A stretch of 64,000 nucleotides of DNA, taken from positions 1,832,509 to 1,896,508 of the forward strand of contig NZ_JABEKT010000001.1 in the NCBI RefSeq assembly GCF_013283195.1. Direction: 5' to 3'. Source of the DNA: Ensifer adhaerens (GTDB lineage Bacteria > Pseudomonadota > Alphaproteobacteria > Rhizobiales > Rhizobiaceae). Made by a program: the position numbers and the translations under genes. The notes beneath the pieces are model-generated. The model had not been told where the DNA came from. It worked only from the letters and a program-made list of their open reading frames with translations, and made no database searches. Positions 51,818 through 60,793 of the stretch are shown here, one piece after another; the first letter of the stretch is position 1; each line of letters begins with the position of its first letter.

Positions 51818-52190
51818 GACGTTGACTCCAATTTGTTCTACAAATGTTCTTGTTGGCGTGAGAAGTCAATGGCTAACTGTAGGACCAGGCGAGGTGGTTG
51901 TGCCGTACAGAGTGAATGCGGCCAGTCTTGCAACCGTTAGGCGCCTGCTATGCCGATAAGGAAGAAATTTTCTGCATCTCTCGGTATGCGGCGAATATGG
52001 CAAGAAGGGCCGCCGCGTCGTTGACGATGGTCGTCTTCCGTTTACTCGCCGGTCTGGCAGGTTTTGTGGGGCTTGCACGGGGTTGAACGTTCTGGTCGTG
52101 GCTTATCCACGTCGTTCGTTCCTTTTTCGCGCCGACCTCAAGATTCCTGCTTGCGCTCTAAGCATTGTGAATATAGGGATTTCCTCGGTT
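51818..52190. other. Intergenic region between the 77-aa gene and tRNA-Pro
   Basis: The left end holds the LexA-controlled promoter of the 77-aa gene. The rest (51870-52190) contains no recognised gene or structure other than the presumed tRNA-Pro promoter. Confidence 0.5.
51835..51869 (-). promoter_or_regulatory. LexA box (GTTC-N7-GTTC) and promoter of the 77-aa gene
   Basis: GTTC at 51835-51838 and GTTC at 51846-51849 are 7 bp apart, the canonical direct-repeat SOS box of alphaproteobacteria. On the minus strand TTGACT (51869-51864) is a good -35, and the box covers the expected -10. LexA would therefore block transcription. Confidence 0.8.
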
Positions 52191-52267
<77 letters not shown>

Positions 52268-52299
52268 TTAATCTGCCGGTAACGACAGGTTTGCGAGAT

Positions 52300-52328
52300 A
52301 GGCCCCTCTGGGGCCTTCTTTCATTTTG
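52300..52328 (+). terminator. Intrinsic terminator after tRNA-Pro
   Basis: GGCCCC and GGGGCC pair around a 3-nt loop, followed by TTCTTTCATTTT. A second small hairpin GGAGCAT-GTA-ATGCTCC lies at 52329-52345. Confidence 0.82.
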
Positions 52329-52539
52329 GGAGCATGTAATGCTCCAAGCGCAAAGATTGCGGCGACCAATCCCGAAATAGTCTCGCACTTACCCTGACTT
52401 TTTCCGTATCGTTTCGGTGTAAATGCCGCTCGATTGCATTCGCAGCGTCGTCATCGACGATGTCGACGCCGGGGGGCGCCCCACGTCATCCGGCGCCCGC
52501 ATCAGCCATCACAATAATGATTCATTTGTGTATGGATGC

Positions 52540-53739
52540 TCAAACGGTCGCCCGCACGCGCCGCCGTTCCGCCAGCTTCCAGTAGAGCATCTCGGTGCTG
52601 TCCAGCATTACATCGAGCGTGAAGCGGTCCTTGAGCATGCGGGCGGTGGCGGTTAGTTTTCCGAAGGTTTCCGGTTCAGCCGCAGCCACCATCGTTTTTG
52701 CAAGCTCCGAGACATCGTCGGTGTTCTGCACGATGAAGCCGTTGCGGCCGTTCTCGATCACGGTTCGGGCGCCGCCAATATCGGTGGCGATAATCGGTTT
52801 CCCGGCGGCCGCCCCCTCCAGCATGACATAGGACATCGCCTCGTAGCGGCTTGGCATGACCAGCACATCAAATGCAGGCGCCGCTTGCGGCCCGGTGAAC
52901 ACGGATGTCAGGTGCAACCGGTTCTGAAGGCCGCTTTCGGAAATGGCCTGACGCAGAGTGCCCTCCATCTCGCCGGCGCCGACCATGACGAGGTGGCTGT
53001 TCTTCACCGATCCGGCGATGTGCCGGAAGGCGGCAAGGAGCCGCTCAGGTGCTTTTTGTGCGGTCAGGCGACCGATGAACCCGTAGACAAATGCATCCGG
53101 CGCAATGCCGAAGCTTGCACGGATGGTCGCTGCCATATCGGGTGAGGGCGGAGCGACGCCGTTGACGATCACCGACATCCGCTCATCCGGCATATGCAGC
53201 GACTGGGCGTGGCAAAGCTCGTCGTCTGAAACGCAGATGAGGTGATCGGTATAGAACCAGGCGAGACCCCATTCGATCGCACCGTAGATCAGCCTGCCGC
53301 CGCGCCCAAGCGTCGGGTCCAGCGTGCGGAAGGCATGCGGCGTGTAGATGCGCGGGACGTGGCGACCGGGCAAGCGCAGGCGCGTCAGCGCCCCGGCCTT
53401 GGAGCTGTGGCCGTGAACGATGTCGAACGGACCATGATGGCGCATGATCCGGCGCAGCGCCAGAAAGGCTGGGACGTCTGAGGGGCCCGGGGCACGTTTC
53501 ATCTCGACGGCGTGGACCGCGGGCAGGCCGACGGCCTTGAGCTCGCGGACGAAACTTTCCTCGGCCCGCACCGGTGAATAGACCGCCTCGACATGATGGC
53601 CGCGCAGATGCATGCCGCGACAAAGATCGATGAAATGCCGGCCGGAACCGCCACCGCTTGGCTCGAGCACTTCGAGCACGCGCAAGGGCGCGGGAGAGGG
53701 GCGATTTGACAAGGGATATTCCATGTTCATGGCTGCCAT
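52540..53739 (-). CDS. Family GT4 glycosyltransferase
   Basis: The 399-residue GT-B fold protein has an N-terminal acceptor domain with EPSGGGSGRHFIDLCRG and a C-terminal nucleotide-sugar domain with FIGRLTAQKAPERLLAAF and the EX7E region MPSRYEAMSYVMLEGAAAG. It should add a sugar to a lipid-linked polysaccharide intermediate at the cytoplasmic face. Its start overlaps the 3' end of the Wzy/ligase-like gene by 13 bp, so it is the last gene of the five-gene leftward operon. The sugar is unknown. Confidence 0.9.
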   Translation of the reverse strand: MAAMNMEYPLSNRPSPAPLRVLEVLEPSGGGSGRHFIDLCRGMHLRGHHVEAVYSPVRAEESFVRELKAVGLPAVHAVEMKRAPGPSDVPAFLALRRIMRHHGPFDIVHGHSSKAGALTRLRLPGRHVPRIYTPHAFRTLDPTLGRGGRLIYGAIEWGLAWFYTDHLICVSDDELCHAQSLHMPDERMSVIVNGVAPPSPDMAATIRASFGIAPDAFVYGFIGRLTAQKAPERLLAAFRHIAGSVKNSHLVMVGAGEMEGTLRQAISESGLQNRLHLTSVFTGPQAAPAFDVLVMPSRYEAMSYVMLEGAAAGKPIIATDIGGARTVIENGRNGFIVQNTDDVSELAKTMVAAAEPETFGKLTATARMLKDRFTLDVMLDSTEMLYWKLAERRRVRATV

Positions 53740-54971
53740 CCGGTGCGCGCCTTCAGGCGGTGTCGATATTCGAGCGCGGCACAGCCCCAGACGATGCCGA
53801 CAAGCATGTAGAAGTGGCGCCAGTGGTCGGTGTCGATGACGTTGCCGACGCCGACATGGCCGATCAGCACCACCCAGGCGATCATGAGGTAGGTTTGCCA
53901 GGGCCGGTCGAGCAACAGGAAGCGAAAGCCGAGCGACAGCGTCCAGATGATCAGCGCCACATAGCTGACGAATCCGAGCCAGCCATAGGACGTCAACGAC
54001 TTCAGCCAGACATTGTGTTCGTCCTCGGGGAAGATCGTGCTGAAGACCATCGGGCCGATGCCGAACGGCTTCTCCATCGACATCAGGAAACCGATTCGGT
54101 GACGGTCGAAGCGGCCGAGATGGCCGCCGTCATAGTCCTGTACGAGCTGCGAGCGGCTGGAAAAGAGCGTGGCAACCTGCTCCGATTGCAGGGCCGCCAG
54201 CAATGCGCCCACGACGAACAGTCCGCCCACCAGCGCAATGACCAGGATGCGCAGGCGAAATAGACCGTTGCGCTCCTTCAGCAACATCACGAAAATGAAT
54301 GCGACGACGCAGAACAGGTTCAGCGCCCAGGCGGCGCGCGAGAACGACAGGAACACGCCCAGCGCCAGGATAAGCAGGGCTGCGATCTTCGGCGGTGCCC
54401 TGTGCACGGGCTGGGTCAACAATCCGTGGATCAGGTAAAGCGACGGGACAGCCAGAAACGGACCGAAGACGTTCGGATCCTGAAATGCGCCTTTCGCACG
54501 ATCATAGAGCGTGAAATTCTCCGCCCCGGGAATTGCGCCGAAATACCCGAAGATGCCGAGCAGGGCAGTCAGGACGGCGGCGGCGACCCAGGCGTTGAAA
54601 ATGAGCGGGAGGCGTTGATGACGTTCCTCGATGATCGCTGCGAAGAAGACGGACGACAGCGCCAGAAAGCCGGAGACCGCCATGTACATCGGCCCCTTGG
54701 TCAGGTCGACCATCGTCATTAGCGACAGGATTCCGCCGATCATGAACAGGGTGAGCAGTGTCAGCAATGGTGCCACAAAACGCGAGATCTTCAGGCCGAA
54801 GAGCGCCCAAAGGCCGATGAGTACCACAAGGAACAGCTCGTAGGGCGCCGGTTCGGCGATTACGAAACCCGACAGGAACACAGCAAGCGCAACCAGCCAC
54901 GAACCGAACAGGGAAAGTGCTGCGAGTTGCGGACGGAAGACGACCGGCTGTGATGTGTCGACGGTGCTCAA
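53727..54971 (-). CDS. O-antigen ligase/Wzy-like polymerase membrane protein
   Basis: The 414-residue protein has about ten or more hydrophobic segments and the Wzy_C/O-antigen ligase region with PNVFGPFLAVPSLYLIHG and a large periplasmic loop (RSQLVQDYDGGHLGRFDRHR). In a Wzx/Wzy pathway it would polymerise lipid-linked repeat units in the periplasm. A TTG at 54971 overlaps the TGA of the priming transferase by four bases (TTGA), so I use that start; the reading frame extends far upstream only inside the neighbouring gene. Confidence 0.83.
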   Translation of the reverse strand: MSTVDTSQPVVFRPQLAALSLFGSWLVALAVFLSGFVIAEPAPYELFLVVLIGLWALFGLKISRFVAPLLTLLTLFMIGGILSLMTMVDLTKGPMYMAVSGFLALSSVFFAAIIEERHQRLPLIFNAWVAAAVLTALLGIFGYFGAIPGAENFTLYDRAKGAFQDPNVFGPFLAVPSLYLIHGLLTQPVHRAPPKIAALLILALGVFLSFSRAAWALNLFCVVAFIFVMLLKERNGLFRLRILVIALVGGLFVVGALLAALQSEQVATLFSSRSQLVQDYDGGHLGRFDRHRIGFLMSMEKPFGIGPMVFSTIFPEDEHNVWLKSLTSYGWLGFVSYVALIIWTLSLGFRFLLLDRPWQTYLMIAWVVLIGHVGVGNVIDTDHWRHFYMLVGIVWGCAALEYRHRLKARTGWQP

Positions 54972-56530
54972 TAGGCATTTTCCGTGTTGAGTAGCCGGAA
55001 CGGTGTCAGGAACAGGATCCTCAGGTCGAAGAGCAGCGACCAGTTCTCGATGTAGTGAAGATCGAAGGCGGTGCGCAGGCGGATCTTGTCGTCGTTGTCG
55101 ATCTCGCCGCGCCAGCCGTTGATCTGTGCCCAGCCGGTAACCCCGGGCTTGACGCGGTGGCGAGCAAAATAGCCTTCGACGACATCGGAATAGGTACGGT
55201 TCTGCGTCTGTGCCAGCACGGCGTGCGGACGCGGGCCGACGAGCGAAAGCTCGCCCTTGAGCACGTTGAAGATCTGCGGCAGTTCGTCGATCGACGACTT
55301 GCGGATGAAGCGCCCGACTGCGGTGACACGGGGGTCGCCTTTCGTCACGGCGTTGCGGGCGGTCGGATCGCTCAAATGCGTGTACATCGAGCGGAACTTG
55401 TAAACCTCGATGGTCTCGTTGTTGAAGCCGTGGCGCTTCTGCTTGAAGATGATGGGGCCGGGCGAGGTGGTTTTGACCGCAATCGCAGCGCCCAGCATGA
55501 CCGGCCACAACAATACCAGGGCGACGACGCTGAAGAAGATGTCGAAGCCACGTTTGGCAACGGAATCCCAATCGGCGATCGGTTTGTCGAAGATATCGAG
55601 CATCGGCACTTCGCCGACATGGGAATAGCTGCGCGGGCGGAAGCGAAGGTTGTTGGCATGCGCTGCCAGGCGGATATCGACCGGCAGGATCCAGAGCTTT
55701 TTCAACAGCTGCAGGATGCGTTTTTCAGCGGTCAGCGGCAGCGAGATGATCAACATGTCGATGCGCGCCAGGCGCGCGAACTCGACCAGTTCGTCGACGG
55801 TTCCAAGCTTTGGATAGCCGGCGATGACATTCGGAGACCGGCGTTCGTCGCGGTCGTCGAAGATGCCGCAGATCCTGATGTCGTTGTCGGTCTGGTGTTC
55901 GAGCGTGCGGATCAGGTCCTTGGCCGGCTGGCCGCCACCGACGACGACGGCACGACGCTCCATCGTGCCGTTGCGGGCCCAGTGTCGGATGGAATAGGCG
56001 ATGAAGGCCCGTTCCGCGACGAGGAAGACCGCACCGGCGACGAACCAGCCGCCAAACCACACACGCGAATACTGGTGACCGGACTTGAGGAAGAAGAGGG
56101 CGACGGCAATGCCGCCAAACGCGATTGCCCAGGACGCGAGGATGCGTGGCGTGAACCGCAGCCAGGCGCGAAGGGCGGGGACCTGGTAGGTGTCGGCGAG
56201 CTGCATGGCGGCAACGGCGAGCGCGGAACCGCCAACGAGGATCGCAAGATACAGGGGCAACTGATCGAAGCCCGGCTGCACATAAAGCGCATTGATGGCG
56301 TAACCGATGGCGAAAAGCGCACAGAACTCGAACAGCCGCATCAGCCCCATGATCATCGCCGGCGAATAGGTATCGGCGCTGAACTGTTCGGCAATCTGCC
56401 GGGCCAGGGGGTTGAGCTCCGTAGACGTCTCGCCGCCGGCCATTTCGTCCGGCGCACGGGTGCGGATTTCCGATATCTTCTTGCGAAGCGCTTCCGGGTC
56501 GAAGGCTTCCGACCGCTTAAACTCGTTCAT
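54968..56530 (-). CDS. Undecaprenyl-phosphate sugar phosphotransferase (priming enzyme)
   Basis: The 520-residue polyprenyl-phosphate hexose-1-phosphate transferase has four N-terminal membrane segments, a CoA-binding-like domain (RRAVVVGGGQPAKDLIRTL) and a catalytic bacterial sugar transferase domain. Its landmarks are RGFDIFFSVVALVLLWPVM, FKQKRHGFNNETIEVYKFRS and IDELPQIFNVLKGELSLVGP. It starts polysaccharide synthesis on undecaprenyl phosphate, with glucose or galactose as the likely sugar. In Agrobacterium the UPP cluster enzyme UppE is of this class, so equivalence is plausible. It lies between the two GT4 genes in the operon. Confidence 0.92.
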   Translation of the reverse strand: MNEFKRSEAFDPEALRKKISEIRTRAPDEMAGGETSTELNPLARQIAEQFSADTYSPAMIMGLMRLFEFCALFAIGYAINALYVQPGFDQLPLYLAILVGGSALAVAAMQLADTYQVPALRAWLRFTPRILASWAIAFGGIAVALFFLKSGHQYSRVWFGGWFVAGAVFLVAERAFIAYSIRHWARNGTMERRAVVVGGGQPAKDLIRTLEHQTDNDIRICGIFDDRDERRSPNVIAGYPKLGTVDELVEFARLARIDMLIISLPLTAEKRILQLLKKLWILPVDIRLAAHANNLRFRPRSYSHVGEVPMLDIFDKPIADWDSVAKRGFDIFFSVVALVLLWPVMLGAAIAVKTTSPGPIIFKQKRHGFNNETIEVYKFRSMYTHLSDPTARNAVTKGDPRVTAVGRFIRKSSIDELPQIFNVLKGELSLVGPRPHAVLAQTQNRTYSDVVEGYFARHRVKPGVTGWAQINGWRGEIDNDDKIRLRTAFDLHYIENWSLLFDLRILFLTPFRLLNTENAY

Positions 56531-56588
56531 GGCTTCCTTCCGGCACTGAAGTCCTCAGCCGGGATAGCAGAAAGCCACTAAGAAACGC

Positions 56589-57761
56589 TTACGTTGCAGC
56601 CTTCGGAGGGGCCTGGGCCGATTGGTTTCGGCACAAATCCCCATAGAGCCGCAGCGCCTCGGCCGTCATGACCGAGGCGGCGAACCGGGACTTGAATGTC
56701 TTTGGAGCAGGCATGACGCGGGCTGACCAGTCCTTCTCGACGACTGCCGAAGCCATGATCGTGGCAAGTGACTGCGCATCTGCCGGGTTCGCCAGGGCGG
56801 CGCTGCGTTCGCCGAGGATTTCCGGTATGCCGCCGACCCGACTGGCGATCACCGGCTTTTGCGCCGCCAATGCTTCGAGGACAATGTAGGGCATCGATTC
56901 CGCCCGGGACGGAATGACGATGTTCCGCGCCAGCGCAAAGGCTTCGCGGGCGTTCATGGCAGGGCGCATGGCGATCCGCCTCCCCAGTCCCTGCTCAAGC
57001 GTCAAGTCGCGATACTTCTGCTGCTGTGGGCCATCGCCGACCATCAGGGCCGAAAGCGGGCGGCCGACGATCCGTTCGGTGCGGGCGAAGGCGTCCACAA
57101 ACAGATCGGGACCCTTGAGGTCCCGCATCATGCCGATATAGAGGAAATCGACCGCGTCCGGGCACGCCTCTATGGCCTCGAATTCGCGATCGTCGATGCC
57201 ATTGTAGATCAGTTCGTAGCGCGCGCGTGGCTTTCCGACCTTGGTAAGATAGGTCTGGCGTTCGAAATCGCAGACGAAGACCAGGGCGTCGGTGAGGCGT
57301 TCCTGAAGGCGTTCCAGCGGGAAGACCATTCTCCCGGCGAATGATTTAGGGTTGTAGTGGAGACTGCCGCCGTGAGGCGAATAGAGGCGGGCTACGCGAT
57401 ACCTGTTCACCCGCAAGGCTGAACCGATGAGGCGGGCGATGGCGCCACCCTTGGCGCCGTGCCCATGCAGCACATCCGGTTGCAAACTTCTGATTTCCTT
57501 GTAGCAGCGCCAGAGCGCGGCAAAGTCCATTGGGCCAATCGAACGATGGATCGGCATGCGCACGAGACCCAATGCCAGATAGGGCCGGATTTCGTCGAAA
57601 AGTGAATCCTCGTAGGCTCCACCGGTCGTGCTGTCGCAGAGGATGCCGACCTGGTGCCCGGCTGCCGCATGCGCCTCTGCCAGATCACGCACATGTCGGA
57701 ATATTCCGCCAACAGGCGATCTGAAGCAGTGAATGATGCGCAAGGGGTGCTGCGGCTGCAT
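56589..57761 (-). CDS. Family GT4 glycosyltransferase
   Basis: The 390-residue protein has an N-terminal RIIHCFRSPVGGIFRHVRDLAEAHAAAGH, typical of GT4 enzymes acting on polysaccharide repeat units, and a C-terminal EX7E region (PSRAESMPYIVLEALAAQ). It follows the Wza-type gene by 5 bp, so the two are translationally linked. The sugar donor is unknown. Confidence 0.9.
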   Translation of the reverse strand: MQPQHPLRIIHCFRSPVGGIFRHVRDLAEAHAAAGHQVGILCDSTTGGAYEDSLFDEIRPYLALGLVRMPIHRSIGPMDFAALWRCYKEIRSLQPDVLHGHGAKGGAIARLIGSALRVNRYRVARLYSPHGGSLHYNPKSFAGRMVFPLERLQERLTDALVFVCDFERQTYLTKVGKPRARYELIYNGIDDREFEAIEACPDAVDFLYIGMMRDLKGPDLFVDAFARTERIVGRPLSALMVGDGPQQQKYRDLTLEQGLGRRIAMRPAMNAREAFALARNIVIPSRAESMPYIVLEALAAQKPVIASRVGGIPEILGERSAALANPADAQSLATIMASAVVEKDWSARVMPAPKTFKSRFAASVMTAEALRLYGDLCRNQSAQAPPKAAT

Positions 57762-57766
57762 CGAGA

Positions 57767-58342
57767 TCAGAACAGCCGTTCGCGAATGTAAATCGTATCG
57801 CCGGCCAGCACGGCATCGGTGATGGGCACGCGGCCGGTGATGATGCGGCCGTTGATCTTGCGCGTGACGTCGGCGCTCGCCTGGTTGGCGCGCGGGGAGA
57901 AGCCGCCGGCAACCGCGATCGCGTTCTGCACCGTCATTCCCGGCACATAGGCATACTGCCCAGCCTGGCCGACTTCGCCCATGATAAAGACCGAACGATA
58001 GCGATCGACCTCGATGGTGACATCGGGGTCGCGCAGATAGCCTTGCTTCAACTTCGCTGCGATCATGCCTTCGAGTTCGGGCAGTGTGTGGCCACGGGAG
58101 GCGACTGTGCCGATCAGCGGGAAGGCAACGTAGCCCGCCTGATCGACCGTATAGGTACCGCTGAGGCCCGCCTGCTCAAAGACGTTGATGCGTAGCCGGT
58201 CGCCGCTGTCCAGCCGGTAGGGCTGGATCGTTGCCTCGCTGAACGCCTTGGGTGCCGGCTGGTAGCTTGTGCAGCCGCCGAGCAACATCGACAGTGCTGC
58301 CACCGCAATAGCGAGACCCGTCTTCATACCTGCGGTTGACAT
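57767..58342 (-). CDS. Wza-type polysaccharide export lipoprotein
   Basis: The 191-residue protein has a lipoprotein signal ending in the lipobox LGGC, followed by a Poly_export/SLBB domain (LDSGDRLRINVFEQAGLSG, VDQAGYVAFPLIG) and a SLBB-like YVPGMTVQNAIAVAGG. At 191 residues it is much shorter than E. coli Wza (about 380), lacking most of the outer-membrane barrel helix, as is common for rhizobial ExoF-type proteins. It heads the leftward operon and is divergent from the Wzc-type gene. A second start at 58327 (MKTGLAIAVAAL) is possible. Confidence 0.9.
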   Translation of the reverse strand: MSTAGMKTGLAIAVAALSMLLGGCTSYQPAPKAFSEATIQPYRLDSGDRLRINVFEQAGLSGTYTVDQAGYVAFPLIGTVASRGHTLPELEGMIAAKLKQGYLRDPDVTIEVDRYRSVFIMGEVGQAGQYAYVPGMTVQNAIAVAGGFSPRANQASADVTRKINGRIITGRVPITDAVLAGDTIYIRERLF

Positions 58343-58394
58343 GCTGCTCTTGGGCTCCGGAAACGACCACCTCTTTCGTCGTTATCGATCTGTT

Positions 58395-58492
58395 AGGGTT
58401 AATAGCTGGTAAACTCGCGGTAGAATTTTCAGCGGGACTGGCCCGCTCGAAGGAGGGGGCAATCGCCCAAAGGTTGAGCGACTATTAACCCT
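58395..58492. promoter_or_regulatory. Divergent polysaccharide promoter with 11-bp inverted repeat
   Basis: AGGGTTAATAG (58395-58405) and CTATTAACCCT (58482-58492) are exact inverted copies 76 bp apart, between the Wza- and Wzc-type genes. TTTACCAGCTATTAA on the minus strand also resembles a CtrA-like TTAA-N7-TTAA site with one mismatch. Confidence 0.6.
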
Positions 58493-58548
58493 TGCGTTAC
58501 CATGTTCATTTACCCTCCAGCGAAATTATAAGGTTCGGAGCCATAAGC

Positions 58549-60738
58549 ATGTCGGGAAACGGCAGCGGACAACAGGATGTGGATATCGATCTCGGCGGGC
58601 TGTTCCGCGCCGTGTGGGATCGACGCGTCAAGGTATTGCTCGCCACGGCGTGTGTTGCAGCCCTCGCTTTCGGCGCCGCAAAGATGATTGCGCCGGACTT
58701 TCAAAGCGAGACACGCGTCCTCATCGAATCACGGGAACCGGAATTCAGCGGCTCGAACCAGAATGCGCAGACCGGGTCAGACCGCGTCTTCGACGAATCC
58801 GGCATCTTGAGCCAGGTTCAGGTGCTGCGCTCGGCCGACCTGATCAAGCAGGTTGCGCGAAACATGAAGCTGTACGAGCTGAAGGAGTTTGATCCTTCGG
58901 CCGATCCTTCGGCGGTTTCCGATCTGATGGTCATGCTTGGCTTGAGGAAGAACCCGTTGGAAATGCCGCCGGAAGAGCGGGTGCTGAAAGAGTTCACGTC
59001 GAAGCTGCAGGTCTATCAGGTGGAGAAATCGCGTGTGATCGCGATCGCCTTTACGTCGAAGGATCGACAGCTGGCGGCCGCGATCCCGAACGAGATGGCC
59101 AAGGTCTTCCTGTCGGTGCAAAGTGGTGCAAAGCTTGACACCAATTCCGAGGCAAGCCGCTGGCTGGAGCCGGAAATCGCCAATCTGCGCGAGAAGGTGA
59201 GGGAGGCCGAAGCTAAGGTCGCGGCCTATCGTTCGTCTTCCGATCTGCTGCCGACCGGCGAGACCACGAATTTTGCCACCCGGCAACTCACCGACATATC
59301 GACCGAGCTGACCCGTGTGCGCGGCGAGCGGGCCAATGCCGAGGCGCGCGCCGAGGGCGTGCGGGCGGCACTGGCGAGTGGCCGCGACGCGGACACCATT
59401 GCAGACGTCGTCAGTTCACCGATGATCCAGCGCCTCAAGGAGACTGAGGCGAACCTGCAGGGGCAGGTGGCCGACCTTTCGACGACGCTGCTGGACGGCC
59501 ATCCACGACTGAAGGCACTGAAATCGCAGGTCGAGGGCATCAGGGCGCAAATCCGCTCGGAAACGCGTAAAATCCTCAGCAGCCTTGAAAATGAAGCGCA
59601 GGTCGGCGCGTTGCGCGAGCAGCAATTGACCCAGCAGTTGAACGCGCTCAAGGCAAAATCGGCTCAGGCCGGCGAGGAAGAGGTGGGCCTGCGCGCGCTT
59701 GAGCGCGAAGCAACTGCCCAGCGGCAGCTGCTTGAGACTTATCTGGCACGTTACCGCGAAGCGACATCGCGCACGGTCGAGAATGCAACGCCCGCCGATG
59801 CTCGCGTCATTTCGAGTGCGGTGGTTCCCACGGGCGCCAGCTTCCCCAAAGTGATGCCCATCACCATCGTCGCGGCCCTTGCGACCTTTCTTTTGAGCTG
59901 CATCATCATCATGCTTGGGGAGCTTTTCAGCGGCCGCGCGTTGCGGCCGGTGTCGGCCGGCACCGAGCGGCGGCCAGCCCCCTCGAGACCGGCAATCGCC
60001 GCTGTCGCTGCCGCGGATGCCGGCGACGACAAGCCGGTAATATCGTCTGAGTTGAACGATGCCATCGATCTGCCGCCTCTTGTGCCCCTTGTTGCAGCCG
60101 AAGCGGAGGATGTCGTGAAGGCGCCAGACGGCGAGACGGCCGAACCGGACTTCTCGATCGAAGCGGTTGCCGATCACCTGCGGGAAAACGAAGTTCGGAT
60201 CGCAATCTCGGTTTCACCGGGCGGCGACGAAGGATCGACGGCGACGGTCATGCTGGCGCGCCTGATCGCCGAAGAAGAACGAAAGGTCGTGCTGATCGAC
60301 CTGACGGGTTCCGCCTGCCCGACCCGCCTGATGGCACGCTCGGCGCAACTCCCCGGTATCACCAATCTGCTCGCGGGCGAGGTTCCATTCACCGAAACCA
60401 TCCATGCCGACCGATTCTCCGATGCGCATATCATTCCGCAAGGGGATGCCGATCCGCGAACGGCGATGCGCGGCATCGAGCGGCTGCAGATGATCATCGA
60501 TGCGTTGACCAATGCCTATGATCTGGTTTTGGTCGAGTGCGGACCGGCCGACGAGGGAGCCGTCGACAAGATTGCCCGTCGTGGCGATGCTGAGATCATC
60601 CTGTCGGCACCGTCGGTCAGCGATGAACGGATCGTCGAAGTCCTGACCGGTTTCGGCGAGGCAGGCTATCGCGACATCGTGCTGATGACCGGGCGCGGTG
60701 AAACGGGCCCGGACTATACCGATCGCGATGCGGCATGA
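58549..60738 (+). CDS. Wzc-type polysaccharide copolymerase with a degenerate kinase domain
   Basis: The 729-residue PCP-2a protein has an N-terminal Wzz domain with membrane segments near residues 30-50 and 445-470, flanking a periplasmic coiled coil with repeated charged heptads. A C-terminal BY-kinase-like ATPase domain follows. The domain is degenerate: the P-loop reads SVSPGGDEGSTAT without the usual GKS/T lysine, Walker A' reads VVLIDLTGS, and Walker B reads LVLVECGP. No C-terminal tyrosine cluster is present. It may regulate chain length without kinase activity. RBS GGAG is 8 nt before the ATG at 58549; an upstream in-frame start exists. Confidence 0.88.
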   Translation: MSGNGSGQQDVDIDLGGLFRAVWDRRVKVLLATACVAALAFGAAKMIAPDFQSETRVLIESREPEFSGSNQNAQTGSDRVFDESGILSQVQVLRSADLIKQVARNMKLYELKEFDPSADPSAVSDLMVMLGLRKNPLEMPPEERVLKEFTSKLQVYQVEKSRVIAIAFTSKDRQLAAAIPNEMAKVFLSVQSGAKLDTNSEASRWLEPEIANLREKVREAEAKVAAYRSSSDLLPTGETTNFATRQLTDISTELTRVRGERANAEARAEGVRAALASGRDADTIADVVSSPMIQRLKETEANLQGQVADLSTTLLDGHPRLKALKSQVEGIRAQIRSETRKILSSLENEAQVGALREQQLTQQLNALKAKSAQAGEEEVGLRALEREATAQRQLLETYLARYREATSRTVENATPADARVISSAVVPTGASFPKVMPITIVAALATFLLSCIIIMLGELFSGRALRPVSAGTERRPAPSRPAIAAVAAADAGDDKPVISSELNDAIDLPPLVPLVAAEAEDVVKAPDGETAEPDFSIEAVADHLRENEVRIAISVSPGGDEGSTATVMLARLIAEEERKVVLIDLTGSACPTRLMARSAQLPGITNLLAGEVPFTETIHADRFSDAHIIPQGDADPRTAMRGIERLQMIIDALTNAYDLVLVECGPADEGAVDKIARRGDAEIILSAPSVSDERIVEVLTGFGEAGYRDIVLMTGRGETGPDYTDRDAA

Positions 60739-60793
60739 GCAGGCACGGCGCCGTCTTCAAATTGAGAATTGAGCGTCGCGCGGTCGGTGCCGC

